Shown here one piece after another: positions 1-7,907 of a stretch of 10,646 bases of DNA (its first letter is position 1; each line of letters starts with the position of its first letter). The DNA is from Pseudomonadota bacterium (lineage in GTDB: Bacteria > Pseudomonadota > Zetaproteobacteria > Mariprofundales > Mariprofundaceae): assembly GCA_002401635.1 (NCBI GenBank), contig NVTQ01000126.1:1-10646 (forward strand), written 5' to 3'. The notes under the pieces were generated by a model. It saw only the letters and a list, made by a program, of their open reading frames with translations, was not told the origin of the DNA and did no database searches. The translations under genes were made by a program, and so were the position numbers.

Positions 1-567
1 GGCTGGCAGCATGTCTTTCCTATGGTGCTTAGTGTTGGGTGATTGATGGAAGTTAAAGGTTTTACTTATGCTCTTGAAGCAATGGTAAAGGTACGGAATA
101 TTTTTCCTAATGTGCAATATCAGCTTGTTGGTGAAGGTCCGTTGCACGATGTGTTGGAGCAGCAGTTAACAGATTTGGGTTTGCAAGACTGTGTAAAGTT
201 TTTGGGTGGAAAAAATCAAACAGAATTAAATATTATTTATCAGCAGGCGGATTTGTTTGTGATGCCATCGGTGCGGGCTGATGATGGTGCAGAAGAAGGG
301 CAGGGCATGGTTCTTTTTGAGGCACAGGCAGCTGGTCTTCCTATAGTGGCAACACGCAGTGGCGGCATTGCAGAGAGTTTACCCGAAGATGCTGTATTGG
401 TTTCAGAAAAAAACAGCGATGCTTTGGCAGAGCGTATGATTGAACAGTTAAAGTCATTACAAGAGCAGGGCTATGATGGAAGCAAAGGGCGCGCTTTTGT
501 TCAACAATATTTTGAGATGAATCGTTTAAATCAAAAAACATTAGAACTTTATCGGGCACTTTTATGA
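1..567 (+). pseudogene. Glycosyltransferase family 4 (WcaL/colanic-acid type), C-terminal part, interrupted by in-frame TGA
   Basis: This is the C-terminal, nucleotide-sugar-binding half of a GT-B fold retaining glycosyltransferase that would add a sugar to a lipid-linked repeat unit on the cytoplasmic face of the inner membrane. Reading frame 1 is open from the first base and gives GWQHVFPMVLSVG, then TGA at 40-42, then LMEVKGFTYALEAM. The family motif here is SVGRLxExKGFxYA, so the TGA stands exactly where Arg is expected; CGA to TGA is one transition. Downstream, the GT4 E-x7-E motif is intact (Glu codons at 295-297 and 319-321), within RADDGAEEGQGMVLFEA, followed by AAGLPIVATRSGGIAES. The gene starts before the window. 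It ends in TGA overlapping the next ATG by 4 bases. Re-initiation at TTG 43 or ATG 46 could yield a fragment of about 173 residues without the acceptor domain, unlikely to be active. A sequencing error is the main alternative. GT4 assignment is firm; sugar specificity is unknown. Confidence 0.85.
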
Positions 568-1724
568 GAGTCTTATATGTAACAGATGCTGATCTTGCGC
601 CGCATAAAGCACCACAAATGCATGTTGGGCAATTTTTAAAACATTGGCATCAATCAGGTTGTGAGGTTTTGTTGCGCGCACCGCGTACGTGTGATGATAT
701 GCCTGATTTTACATTCCCACATGAGTGGTTGCCACATTCAGGCATTCGTTTGTTGGGCGATTGGTTGTTTCAAAGGCGGTTATATAAGCAGCTAAAACAG
801 GAGTTGAAGCATGGGCGGTGGGATGTGGTTTATACACGTCAAATCTCTACGTTTCCTGCTTTGTATTGTCTATGTCAAAAGTTTTCTGTACCTATCCTGT
901 GTGAAGTGAATGGTTTTTTATTGGAGAATTATCAAACAGGTGGCGCATCTGCATGGAAGTTGCGCATGGTTGAGCGTATGGAAGCCTCAATCTTGCAATA
1001 TTCCAGTTTGGTGGTTGTGCCTTATCAGGCATTAAAAGAGCGAATGATAGGGCAGTATGCTTTAGCTGATAATAAGGTTATGGTGGTCGAGAATGGTGTG
1101 GATCCTGAATTATTTCGACCACTAACCAAGCTGGTGTGTCGCAAGGCTTTGGTTTTAGAAGAAGATGCTGTGTATATTGGTTATGTGGGAAGCTTTGATT
1201 TTTACCATGATATGGAGACGATTTTTCAAGCATATCAGCGTATAGCAGGGCGTATAGCGCAGCCAGTTTACTTTTTAATGGTGGGTGATGGTGAGCGCAA
1301 AGCAGCCATGCAGAATTTGGCAGCATCGTTGGGTATTATGTCGTTTGTACATTTTATTGGTACAGTTCCGAATCAACAAGTCCCTGAATATATCAATGCT
1401 TGTGATGTCATGTTGGCATTGCAACCCAAAGAGCGTTTGCAAAAGATGGGTGAAGCAGGTTTTCTAAAAACCCGCGAATATTTAGCCTGTGAAGTGCCTG
1501 TGGTGTTATCGCATATACAAGGTGAGCCGTACCCATTTGCAGAAACGGCATGCGTTTATATTGAGCCAGAATCATCTGAGGCACTGGCGGATGCTGTGGT
1601 GGATATTGTGAATGGCAATATAAAATTATCCTCGATGCGTGATGAGATTGTAGCGCATGGTTCATGGGCTTATTCTGCGGAATGTTTAAAGCAGAAAATG
1701 CAGGCTTTGGTGGAGAAGCACTGA
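564..1724 (+). CDS. Glycosyltransferase family 4 protein
   Basis: A 386-residue, full-length GT-B glycosyltransferase, predicted to act in the cytoplasm or at the inner membrane in repeat-unit assembly. The N-terminal acceptor domain begins MRVLYVTDADLAPHKAPQMH, followed by the family's CEVNGFLLEN segment. The linker to the donor domain carries VVENGVDPELFRP, and the second Rossmann domain starts at YIGYVGSFDFYHD. VGDGERKAAM and HFIGTVPNQQVPEYINACD are typical donor-domain elements. The E-x7-E motif is present as E297 and E305 in GEAGFLKTREYLACEVPVV. The start ATG overlaps the stop of the preceding GT4 gene (ATGA), so translation is probably coupled; no strong ribosome-binding site is visible. 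If the upstream gene is truly interrupted at base 40, expression of this gene depends on re-initiation or on ribosomes loading independently. Donor and acceptor cannot be inferred from sequence. Confidence 0.93.
   Translation: MRVLYVTDADLAPHKAPQMHVGQFLKHWHQSGCEVLLRAPRTCDDMPDFTFPHEWLPHSGIRLLGDWLFQRRLYKQLKQELKHGRWDVVYTRQISTFPALYCLCQKFSVPILCEVNGFLLENYQTGGASAWKLRMVERMEASILQYSSLVVVPYQALKERMIGQYALADNKVMVVENGVDPELFRPLTKLVCRKALVLEEDAVYIGYVGSFDFYHDMETIFQAYQRIAGRIAQPVYFLMVGDGERKAAMQNLAASLGIMSFVHFIGTVPNQQVPEYINACDVMLALQPKERLQKMGEAGFLKTREYLACEVPVVLSHIQGEPYPFAETACVYIEPESSEALADAVVDIVNGNIKLSSMRDEIVAHGSWAYSAECLKQKMQALVEKH
1712..1715 (+). promoter_or_regulatory. Ribosome-binding site deciding the start of the methyltransferase
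   Basis: GGAG lies inside the end of the preceding GT4 gene and 8 bases before ATG 1724. It favours 1724 over the in-frame upstream start at 1664, which would add 20 residues unlike the family and overlap the previous gene by 61 bases. Confidence 0.55.
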
Positions 1725-2374
1725 TGATGGAACAGGTTCAAGAAAATTTAAAACAGCGTGCTTTATCATTGTTTAAAACGGATAAAGTTTTGGTTGTGGG
1801 CAGTGCAGGCAGCGGGCAAATGTCGCATTATCAACAGGATTTTCCTGCGGGTGCGATAGGGCTTGATATTGATGAGCCTGCCAAACCAGATGTGTTGGGA
1901 GATGCCTTATATTTACCATTTAAAGGTGGCAGTGTGCCCTTTGTGCATTGCGAGGCATTGCTGGAGCATGTGCCAGAGCCGCATCGTGTAGTGGATGAAG
2001 TTTACCGTGTATTGCAAGAGGGTGGGCAGGCGTTTTTTTATGTGCCATTTTTATACCCTTACCATGAATCGCCCGATGATTATTTTAGGTTTACCAAAAG
2101 TGGCATGGCTTATTTATGTCGACATTTCTCACACATTCAAATTCAAGCGGCTGAAGATGGTTATGCGGGCGTGAGCATGCGCTTTTTGGGTGGTTTCACC
2201 TCACCTGTTGGAAATATTCTAAGTAAACTTGTTCGCTATCCTGCTTGGTGGTGCCTTGCTGGGGCTTATTCGTTGTTGCGTTTATTACAGGGCAGGAAGC
2301 CTGAATTAGAGCGTGTACGCCAACATTTCTTTTTTGAGAATTGTTCAGGTTTTAATGTGCTGGTGAAAAAGTAA
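1724..2374 (+). CDS. Class I SAM-dependent methyltransferase (Methyltransf_11-like)
   Basis: A 216-residue protein predicted to transfer a methyl group from S-adenosylmethionine to a sugar or glycan intermediate. Motif I is VLVVGSAGSGQ at about residues 22-32, a variant of the usual D/E-x-G-x-G-x-G glycine loop. GLDIDEP (Asp48) matches the acidic ribose-binding end of strand 2. GDALYLPFKGGSVPFVHC and EALLEHVPEPHRVVDEVYRVLQEGG match motifs II to post-II of the Methyltransf_11 family. A distinctive PYHESPDDYFRFT segment follows. Near the C terminus, VRYPAWWCLAGAYSLLRLL is hydrophobic and may associate with the membrane. The ATG overlaps the previous stop (TGATG); a second ATG follows at 1727. 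The immediate neighbours are glycosyltransferase and AsnB genes, which supports a glycan substrate, but target atom and sugar are unknown. A nucleic acid or small-molecule substrate cannot be excluded from sequence alone. Confidence 0.85.
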   Translation: MMEQVQENLKQRALSLFKTDKVLVVGSAGSGQMSHYQQDFPAGAIGLDIDEPAKPDVLGDALYLPFKGGSVPFVHCEALLEHVPEPHRVVDEVYRVLQEGGQAFFYVPFLYPYHESPDDYFRFTKSGMAYLCRHFSHIQIQAAEDGYAGVSMRFLGGFTSPVGNILSKLVRYPAWWCLAGAYSLLRLLQGRKPELERVRQHFFFENCSGFNVLVKK

Positions 2375-4207
2375 GTGTGTGGATTAGCAGGCTACACAGG
2401 GCAAGGTCATGCTGCTGTTTTAGAGCAGATGGCGAAGGTATTGCAGCATCGCGGTCCTGATGCGCATGGAACGTGGCTGAATGAGCATACAGGCCTAGCG
2501 CATGCGCGACTTTCGATCCAGGATTTAAGTGAAGCTGGTGCCCAGCCAATGTCGGCACAAGGTATACATTTGGCATTTAATGGTGAGATTTATAATGCGC
2601 CAGCATTGCGTGAGCAGTTGATAAATGCAGGGCATACATTTCGTGGTCATTCCGATACAGAAGTAATTTTGCAGGGGTATTTGCAATGGGGAAAAGCTGT
2701 GTTGACGCGGCTTTCTGGCATGTTTGCCATGGCACTTTGGAATGAATCACAGCAATCTATGCTTTTGGCACGTGATAGGGTGGGTATTAAACCTTTGTTT
2801 TATGCTCAACATGAGCAGGGCTTGGTATTTGGCTCTGAAATCAAGGCGATATTTGCACATACGACCATCAAAAAAGAGCTGAATGCGCCCATGATTGATG
2901 CCTATTTGGCATTGGGTTATGTGCCACGCCCGCAAACCATATTTACAGGCGTTTGTGTATTGCCACCTGCTCATATGCTTTTGTGGCAAGCAGGAGAGGT
3001 TCACATTGAGCCTTACTGGCAGTTATCGGATGATACTCAAGTATTACAAGGTGATGAATCCGATTTAACCGATGAGTTGGATCAGCGACTCAATGATGCA
3101 GTGGCTTCGCATTTGTTGGCAGATGTGGATATTGGGGCATTTTTATCGGGTGGTGTGGATTCATCGCTGGTTTGCGCCATTGCTGCCAAGCATATGGGGA
3201 TTCATAAGAAAGATAAGGCATTACAAACATTCACCATTGGTTTTGAGGGTGGTGGTGATGAACGCGGCTGGGCAAAACAAGTGGCAGAGCATATTGGCAG
3301 TGAACACCATGCCCACATTGCAGGCTTGGATTTGGTTGAGAAGCTGCCTCTGTTTTTACAACATCTTGAGCAGCCTTTGTTTGATAATTCGATTTTACCC
3401 ACCTATTTGGTATCACAAGTAGCCAGTGAAAAGGTCAAGGTAGTATTGGCAGGTGATGGCGGAGATGAGCCATTTCTTGGCTATGACTGGACACGCAGGG
3501 CTTTAACATTGCCGCGATTATTGCCCAATATTCCCTATGCTGGATGGCAGTGGGCATATCAAACAGGAAAAATGGGTTTATTGAAGCGTGGTCTATTTGA
3601 TATTTCGCATGGTGCTAATGAACGTTATGTAAGACGTATGACAACATCGCAAAATTTTCGCCATGATTTATATGCGGATGATTATCGTGCCAGCCTTACA
3701 AATGAGCCAATAGACATACTGCGTGATGCATTGATGGAACATGAGGGCGATACGCGTTTTTCACATGTCGATTTGGATTGGTATTTGCCCGAAGATGTAT
3801 TGTTTAAGGTGGATCGTATGAGTATGGCACACGGCTTGGAAGTGCGTGTTCCGCTGCTTGATCATACACTTCTTGAATGGGAAATGTCGTTGCCTTTGGG
3901 TTTGCGATTTAAAGACGGGCGGGGTAAATACTTATTACGCAAAGTTGCTGCACGCTATTTGCCATCGAATATTTTAAAACCACGCAAGCAGGGTTTTACG
4001 ATTCCCATTGGTGAATGGCTGCGTGGTGATTTGGGTGGATGGGCGGAGAGTCTTTTTGTATCAGATCGTTTTGCTGGGCGTGGTGTTTTTAAGCCCGAAA
4101 AGGCTTTAGAATTGTTGCGTTTGCATCAAAGTGGAAACTATGAACTTGGGCATCGCTTGTGGAGTTTGATTGTGCTTGAAATGTGGTTTCGCGAGTGGAT
4201 GGATTGA
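2375..4207 (+). CDS. asnB: AsnB-type glutamine-dependent amidotransferase (asparagine synthase family)
   Basis: A 610-residue, full-length member of the class II glutamine amidotransferase/asparagine synthetase B family. Such enzymes hydrolyse glutamine, channel ammonia and amidate an ATP-activated carboxylate. The GTG start is fixed because the mature N terminus must be the catalytic Cys2 (MCGLAGYTG). The glutaminase domain (about 1-190) shows HRGPD, ARLSIQDLS, FNGEIYN (residues 68-74) and RDRVGIKPLFY. The synthetase domain has the PP-loop SGGVDSS (258-264), then GDGGDEPFLGYDW and LPEDVLFKVDRMSMAHGLEVRVPLLDH. The more usual wording of the first is GDGGDELFGGY, so this copy deviates slightly. 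GTG directly abuts the previous TAA, so expression is likely coupled. In polysaccharide loci, AsnB homologues such as WbpS are proposed to convert uronic acids to uronamides. Given the dehydrogenase and epimerase downstream, that is the favoured role here, but it is inferred; free asparagine synthesis is the alternative. Confidence 0.93.
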   Translation: MCGLAGYTGQGHAAVLEQMAKVLQHRGPDAHGTWLNEHTGLAHARLSIQDLSEAGAQPMSAQGIHLAFNGEIYNAPALREQLINAGHTFRGHSDTEVILQGYLQWGKAVLTRLSGMFAMALWNESQQSMLLARDRVGIKPLFYAQHEQGLVFGSEIKAIFAHTTIKKELNAPMIDAYLALGYVPRPQTIFTGVCVLPPAHMLLWQAGEVHIEPYWQLSDDTQVLQGDESDLTDELDQRLNDAVASHLLADVDIGAFLSGGVDSSLVCAIAAKHMGIHKKDKALQTFTIGFEGGGDERGWAKQVAEHIGSEHHAHIAGLDLVEKLPLFLQHLEQPLFDNSILPTYLVSQVASEKVKVVLAGDGGDEPFLGYDWTRRALTLPRLLPNIPYAGWQWAYQTGKMGLLKRGLFDISHGANERYVRRMTTSQNFRHDLYADDYRASLTNEPIDILRDALMEHEGDTRFSHVDLDWYLPEDVLFKVDRMSMAHGLEVRVPLLDHTLLEWEMSLPLGLRFKDGRGKYLLRKVAARYLPSNILKPRKQGFTIPIGEWLRGDLGGWAESLFVSDRFAGRGVFKPEKALELLRLHQSGNYELGHRLWSLIVLEMWFREWMD

Positions 4208-5226
4208 TGTCTTGGCGTTGGAAAATAGCAGGTTTATTGCTGTTTGGCTTATTGTGCTGGGAATTGATTGTACGTTTTTTTGTATTGTCACCTGCGCAAG
4301 AGGTGTTTGAGCCAGGTTTGGGTTATGTGCATGCACCCTATGCGAATATTTTGCGTACCTATGAGGGTTATGCGCGTTTCCAACTGGATCAATTTGGACT
4401 GAATAATGATGCGCTGCCAGACGTGCTGCCTAACAAACGTGTGTTTGTGGTGGGCGATTCTTTTGTAGAAGCTTATCAAGTGATGCGTGGTGAAAATTTC
4501 GTTGGTCGCTTGGCTGAGATTTGGCAGAACAGTTTGTTGTTCAATGCTGGAAGTTCGGGCGCAGCTCCAGACACATCATTGCTTGCCTACAATATGCTTG
4601 CGCCATTTGTGCAGCCCACTCATGTGCTGTTGTGTGTGAATGCAAGTGATCTTTATGAGCTGTTGGCGGCAAAAGAAGAAAGACACGCCGATGGAAGCTT
4701 AAAAGCCTTGCTGCGGCAGGCGGATGCCAGTGCGAGCCAATTTAAAGCGATAAAATTATGGCTTTATGGGCACTCGGCATTGATTACACATCTAAAATGG
4801 AAGTATGAAAATGATATTCGAGCATGGTTGACTGGTTTTGATGAAAAGAAGGACGTACGGAAAAAACATGAACTGGTGGGCACAGGTTTGCAGAAGGCAA
4901 TGGAACGTTGGCAGTTTGTGTTGCAAAAGTTTCAGAAATCAGGCGTAAAGCTGACGGTGTTAATCATGCCTGAACTTCATTATTTGCCAAATAAACAGGT
5001 TCAGCAAAAAGTTAGACAGGGGCGTGTGGTGCTGGCGAATGAGGCAGTAAAGCTTGGTGTTCCAGTCTTGGATAGTAATGCTGTTTTTGCCCAGGATTTT
5101 GAGCAAAGCGGGCAACCTGCGATTGGTTTTTCCAATACCCATTATGGTAAGGGACACATCAATGCTTATGGGCATAAGCTGTTGGCAATATGGCTGGATT
5201 CGCAACGCTATATGGTTCTACGATGA
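4207..5226 (+). CDS. Membrane-anchored SGNH/GDSL-like protein, partner of the adjacent MBOAT acyltransferase
   Basis: A 339-residue protein with one N-terminal hydrophobic segment (about residues 5-27) and no obvious cleavage site, so probably anchored in the inner membrane with the rest periplasmic. SGNH block I is VFVVGDSFVEA with Ser85 as presumed nucleophile. Block II fits FNAGSSGAAPD (Gly115). Block III fits VNASD (Asn145, Asp148). Block V is GKGHINAYGHKLLA with His317. The Asp normally three residues before this His is Gly314 here, so the triad looks incomplete. SGNH proteins encoded beside MBOAT proteins (AlgX/AlgJ with AlgI, PatB with PatA) transfer acetyl groups to polysaccharides. 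The next gene is an MBOAT and overlaps by 4 bases, so the same partnership is inferred. The start at ATG 4207 overlaps the asnB stop (TGATG); GTG 4183 is in frame but less likely. Function as transferase, esterase or scaffold is open. Confidence 0.8.
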   Translation: MSWRWKIAGLLLFGLLCWELIVRFFVLSPAQEVFEPGLGYVHAPYANILRTYEGYARFQLDQFGLNNDALPDVLPNKRVFVVGDSFVEAYQVMRGENFVGRLAEIWQNSLLFNAGSSGAAPDTSLLAYNMLAPFVQPTHVLLCVNASDLYELLAAKEERHADGSLKALLRQADASASQFKAIKLWLYGHSALITHLKWKYENDIRAWLTGFDEKKDVRKKHELVGTGLQKAMERWQFVLQKFQKSGVKLTVLIMPELHYLPNKQVQQKVRQGRVVLANEAVKLGVPVLDSNAVFAQDFEQSGQPAIGFSNTHYGKGHINAYGHKLLAIWLDSQRYMVLR

Positions 5227-6614
5227 TTTTTTCAAGCATAGATTTTCTGCTGTTTTTTATAGCACTTATTGTAGCTTTATGGCTTGCGCCCAAACGCTTC
5301 CATGCTTGGGTATTATTGCTTTCTTCCTATGCTTTTTATGCGGTGTGGGATGTGCGTTTCTTGCTGCTGCTGTTTTTTGTTTCATGGGTAGGTTACGCCT
5401 GTGGTTTGGCAATTGAGCGACAACAGCAGCTAAGCCATCAAAAGAAAGGACAATATTTATGGCTGGGCATTTTCAGCATGTTATTGGTGCTAGGCTATTT
5501 TAAATATGCCAATTTTTTTATAGACAATACAGCTGCACTATTGGGTATGCAGAGCGAACATTTGAATATTATTCTGCCTGTCGGTTTATCATTTTTTACA
5601 TTTCAGGTTATTTCCTATTTGGTGGATGTCTGGCGTGGCGATATTCGTGCTTGCACATCAAAAAAGGAGTTCTTTTTATATGTGGCATTTTTTCCGCAAT
5701 TGGTGGCAGGGCCGATTGTACGTGCCAAAGATTTCTTGCCACAGTTGCAACAGCATGTCGGTGTAAACTGGGATTATATTTATCTTGGCGCTCAGATTTT
5801 TGCCTTGGGATTTATTCAAAAAGTATTTATTGCAGATAGATTGGCAATGTTTTGTGACCCTGTGTTTGCGTTGCCAGCGTTATACGATGCAGCAACGTTG
5901 TGGTTGGCTTTGCTGGCTTATGCGGTGCAGATTTTTTGTGATTTTTCTGGTTACTCACATATGGCAATTGGTATTGCTTTGGTATTGGGGTTTAAGCTTC
6001 CAGAGAACTTTCGTATGCCATATTTAGCCACATCGATTGCAGATTTTTGGCGACGTTGGCATATATCGTTATCCAGTTGGTTGCGTGATTATTTGTATAT
6101 TCCTTTGGGTGGAAGCCGTGTTGCACCAGCGCAGATTTATGTCAACCTCATGATCACCATGTTATTGGGGGGTTTATGGCATGGCGCATCGTGGAATTTT
6201 GTATTGTGGGGTGCGATGCATGGTTTGGCATTATGTGCGCATCGGATTTGGAAGGCGATGGGCGGGGATATGCCTGCATTGCCAGCTTGGGCTTTATGTT
6301 TACTGTTTGTATTGCTTACTTGGGTGCCATTTCGTTGTGCTGATTTTGAGACAAGCTTATTATACTTTTCAGGGCTTTTGTTTGGTGAAGGCATACGCTG
6401 GATGATGCCGCAAGTGCTGGGTTTGTTGGCACTGGTAGCAGCGGTTCATATTGTAATGGCATACAAACAGCAACATATTGGTGCATGGTATGTGCTTTTA
6501 CCTGTATCGGAAAAGGCAAATATACTGCATATTGCGGCATGGTTTTGGCTTGTGATGGCGTTGTTGGTGTGGTCTCCTACCCATAGCGCACCATTTATTT
6601 ATTTTCAGTTCTAG
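5223..6614 (+). CDS. MBOAT family O-acyltransferase (AlgI/PatA-like)
   Basis: A 463-residue polytopic inner-membrane protein that would carry acyl groups, probably acetyl, from the cytoplasm for polysaccharide O-acylation. The N terminus MIFSSIDFLLFFIALIVALW followed by SSYAFYAVWDVRFLLLL is the standard opening of this family. Further signatures are FFPQLVAGPIVRAKDFLPQL (a re-entrant region), FCDFSGYSHMAIGIALVLGF, and IADFWRRWHISLSSWLRDY followed by LYIPLGGSR. GGLWHGASWNFVLWGAMHG contains the two conserved histidines, His320 and the invariant catalytic-site His333. Hydrophobic segments run through most of the protein, and the length is usual for the AlgI group. ATG 5223 overlaps the stop of the SGNH gene (ATGA); an upstream in-frame start at 5190 would add 11 unrelated residues. 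The adjoining SGNH gene is the probable partner. Family assignment is firm, while the acyl group and target sugar are inferred. Confidence 0.95.
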   Translation: MIFSSIDFLLFFIALIVALWLAPKRFHAWVLLLSSYAFYAVWDVRFLLLLFFVSWVGYACGLAIERQQQLSHQKKGQYLWLGIFSMLLVLGYFKYANFFIDNTAALLGMQSEHLNIILPVGLSFFTFQVISYLVDVWRGDIRACTSKKEFFLYVAFFPQLVAGPIVRAKDFLPQLQQHVGVNWDYIYLGAQIFALGFIQKVFIADRLAMFCDPVFALPALYDAATLWLALLAYAVQIFCDFSGYSHMAIGIALVLGFKLPENFRMPYLATSIADFWRRWHISLSSWLRDYLYIPLGGSRVAPAQIYVNLMITMLLGGLWHGASWNFVLWGAMHGLALCAHRIWKAMGGDMPALPAWALCLLFVLLTWVPFRCADFETSLLYFSGLLFGEGIRWMMPQVLGLLALVAAVHIVMAYKQQHIGAWYVLLPVSEKANILHIAAWFWLVMALLVWSPTHSAPFIYFQF

Positions 6615-6617
6615 GAG
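6613..6617 (+). promoter_or_regulatory. Ribosome-binding site of the nucleotide-sugar dehydrogenase
   Basis: AGGAG overlaps the TAG stop of the MBOAT gene and stands 6 bases before ATG 6624. It is only 3 bases from the alternative GTG at 6621, so it favours ATG 6624. It is one of the two strongest ribosome-binding sites in the window. Confidence 0.7.
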
Positions 6618-6623
6618 TATGTG

Positions 6624-7907
6624 ATGGCTAAGACAGTTGCTGTTGTAGGGTTGGGTTATGTCGGACTGCCGTTAGCATTGGCTTTTGGACGTGTGTTACC
6701 CACGATTGGCTTTGATGTATCCGATGCGAAATTAGAGGCGTATAAACAAGGTTATGACCCGACTGGTGAGATGGAAACTGAGCTTTTTGTGCAGGCAACG
6801 CAGTTGCGTTACAGCAATCAACTTGATGCGCTAGAAGAAGCTGATTTCGTTGTTGTGGCGGTGCCAACGCCCGTGGATGCGGCGCATCAACCTGATTTAA
6901 CCCTTGTAAAACAAGCAACAACCATGGTTGGTCAACACCTTAAAAAAGGGGCTATCGTGATTTTTGAATCCACGGTTTACCCTGGCGTAACAGAAGATGT
7001 ATGTGTGCCTATTTTGGAAATTGAATCGGGCATGGTGTGTGGTGAGGGTTTTAAAGTCGGCTATTCACCTGAGCGTGTAAACCCTGGGGATAAAGAGCAT
7101 CGTTTGGAGACGATTGTAAAGGTGGTAGCAGGTCAAGATGCTGAAACCTTGGCAAAAGTAGCTGAATTATATGAGTTGGTCATTGAAGCAGGCGTACATC
7201 GTGCGACGACCATTAAAGTCGCAGAAGCTGCAAAGGTGATTGAAAATACACAGCGAGATTTGAATATTGCCTTGATGAATGAGTTGGCGATTATGTTTGA
7301 TAAAATGGGTATTGATACCATCGATGTCTTAGAAGCGGCGGGCACAAAATGGAATTTCTTACCTTTCAGACCGGGCTTGGTTGGTGGGCACTGCATTGGT
7401 GTTGACCCATATTATCTCACCTATAAAGCTGATTTGTTGGGCTATTGCCCAGATGTTATTTTATCGGGGCGACGTATTAATGATGGTATGGGCAAGTATA
7501 TCGCCGAGCAGACGGTTAAAAAAATGATTGCGACTGGGCACACGGTCAAAGGTGCGCGGGTGTTGGTTTTAGGACTCACATTTAAAGAAAACTGTGGCGA
7601 CCTACGGAATTCGCGGGTGATTGATATTATTAGAGAATTACAGACCTACGGTGTGGAAGTACTGGTGCATGATCCAGTTGCAAACCCAGAAGAAGCAAGG
7701 TCAGAATATGATATTGATTTGCTTGCGTGGGGTGATGTTGGGCAAGTGGATGCTGTGGTAGCGGCGGTAGCGCATACAGATATTGTGCAGGTGGATGTGT
7801 GTTCATTGCAGCGGGATATGGATATAGCCATACCCTTTATGGATGTGAAATCAGTATTTGATCGAACGATGTTGGCAGAAGCAGGCTTTAAGGTATGGCG
7901 CTTGTGA
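6624..7907 (+). CDS. tviB: UDP-N-acetylhexosamine 6-dehydrogenase, TviB/WbpO type
   Basis: A 427-residue cytoplasmic nucleotide-sugar dehydrogenase. It would oxidise C6 of a UDP-sugar in two NAD-dependent steps, giving a UDP-uronic acid. The N-terminal Rossmann motif is VVGLGYVGLPLA (Gly9, Gly11, Gly14). VAVPTPVDAAHQPDL, ESTVYPGVTEDVCVPILE and GYSPERVNPGDKEH are typical of the TviB/WbpO group rather than of UDP-glucose dehydrogenase (Ugd). KVIENTQRDLNIALMNE carries the conserved Lys204 and Asn208. The catalytic cysteine is Cys257 in GGHCIGVDPYYL. The C-terminal UDP-binding domain contains LGLTFKENCGDLRNSRVIDI. Length is normal. In the family the substrate is UDP-GlcNAc or UDP-GalNAc; which one applies here is not visible. 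The epimerase gene follows with a 1-base overlap, consistent with consecutive steps. The symbol reflects family resemblance and does not imply Vi antigen. Confidence 0.92.
   Translation: MAKTVAVVGLGYVGLPLALAFGRVLPTIGFDVSDAKLEAYKQGYDPTGEMETELFVQATQLRYSNQLDALEEADFVVVAVPTPVDAAHQPDLTLVKQATTMVGQHLKKGAIVIFESTVYPGVTEDVCVPILEIESGMVCGEGFKVGYSPERVNPGDKEHRLETIVKVVAGQDAETLAKVAELYELVIEAGVHRATTIKVAEAAKVIENTQRDLNIALMNELAIMFDKMGIDTIDVLEAAGTKWNFLPFRPGLVGGHCIGVDPYYLTYKADLLGYCPDVILSGRRINDGMGKYIAEQTVKKMIATGHTVKGARVLVLGLTFKENCGDLRNSRVIDIIRELQTYGVEVLVHDPVANPEEARSEYDIDLLAWGDVGQVDAVVAAVAHTDIVQVDVCSLQRDMDIAIPFMDVKSVFDRTMLAEAGFKVWRL

Noticed and set aside
40-42. TGA read through as a sense codon (recoding or altered genetic code)
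   Set aside because: Six genes in the window end with TGA at positions matching family C termini, and the position is Arg in the family, not Trp or Sec. A nonsense mutation or base error is simpler.
43-567. A complete, independent small gene starting at TTG 43
   Set aside because: The protein begins in the middle of a conserved GT4 motif, and the same frame upstream encodes the preceding motif residues; it is a fragment of a larger gene.
1664-1723. N-terminal extension of the first methyltransferase
   Set aside because: It would overlap the GT4 gene by 61 bases, encodes residues unlike the family, and a ribosome-binding site precedes ATG 1724.
5054-5416. A + strand open frame of 120 codons spanning the SGNH-MBOAT junction
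   Set aside because: It is out of frame with both clearly conserved genes and its Cys/Phe/Trp-rich translation is a shadow of the hydrophobic MBOAT coding sequence.
6612-6626. Possible promoter or terminator in the 9-base gap before the dehydrogenase
   Set aside because: The gap is too short for either and is fully explained by a Shine-Dalgarno sequence overlapping the TAG stop.
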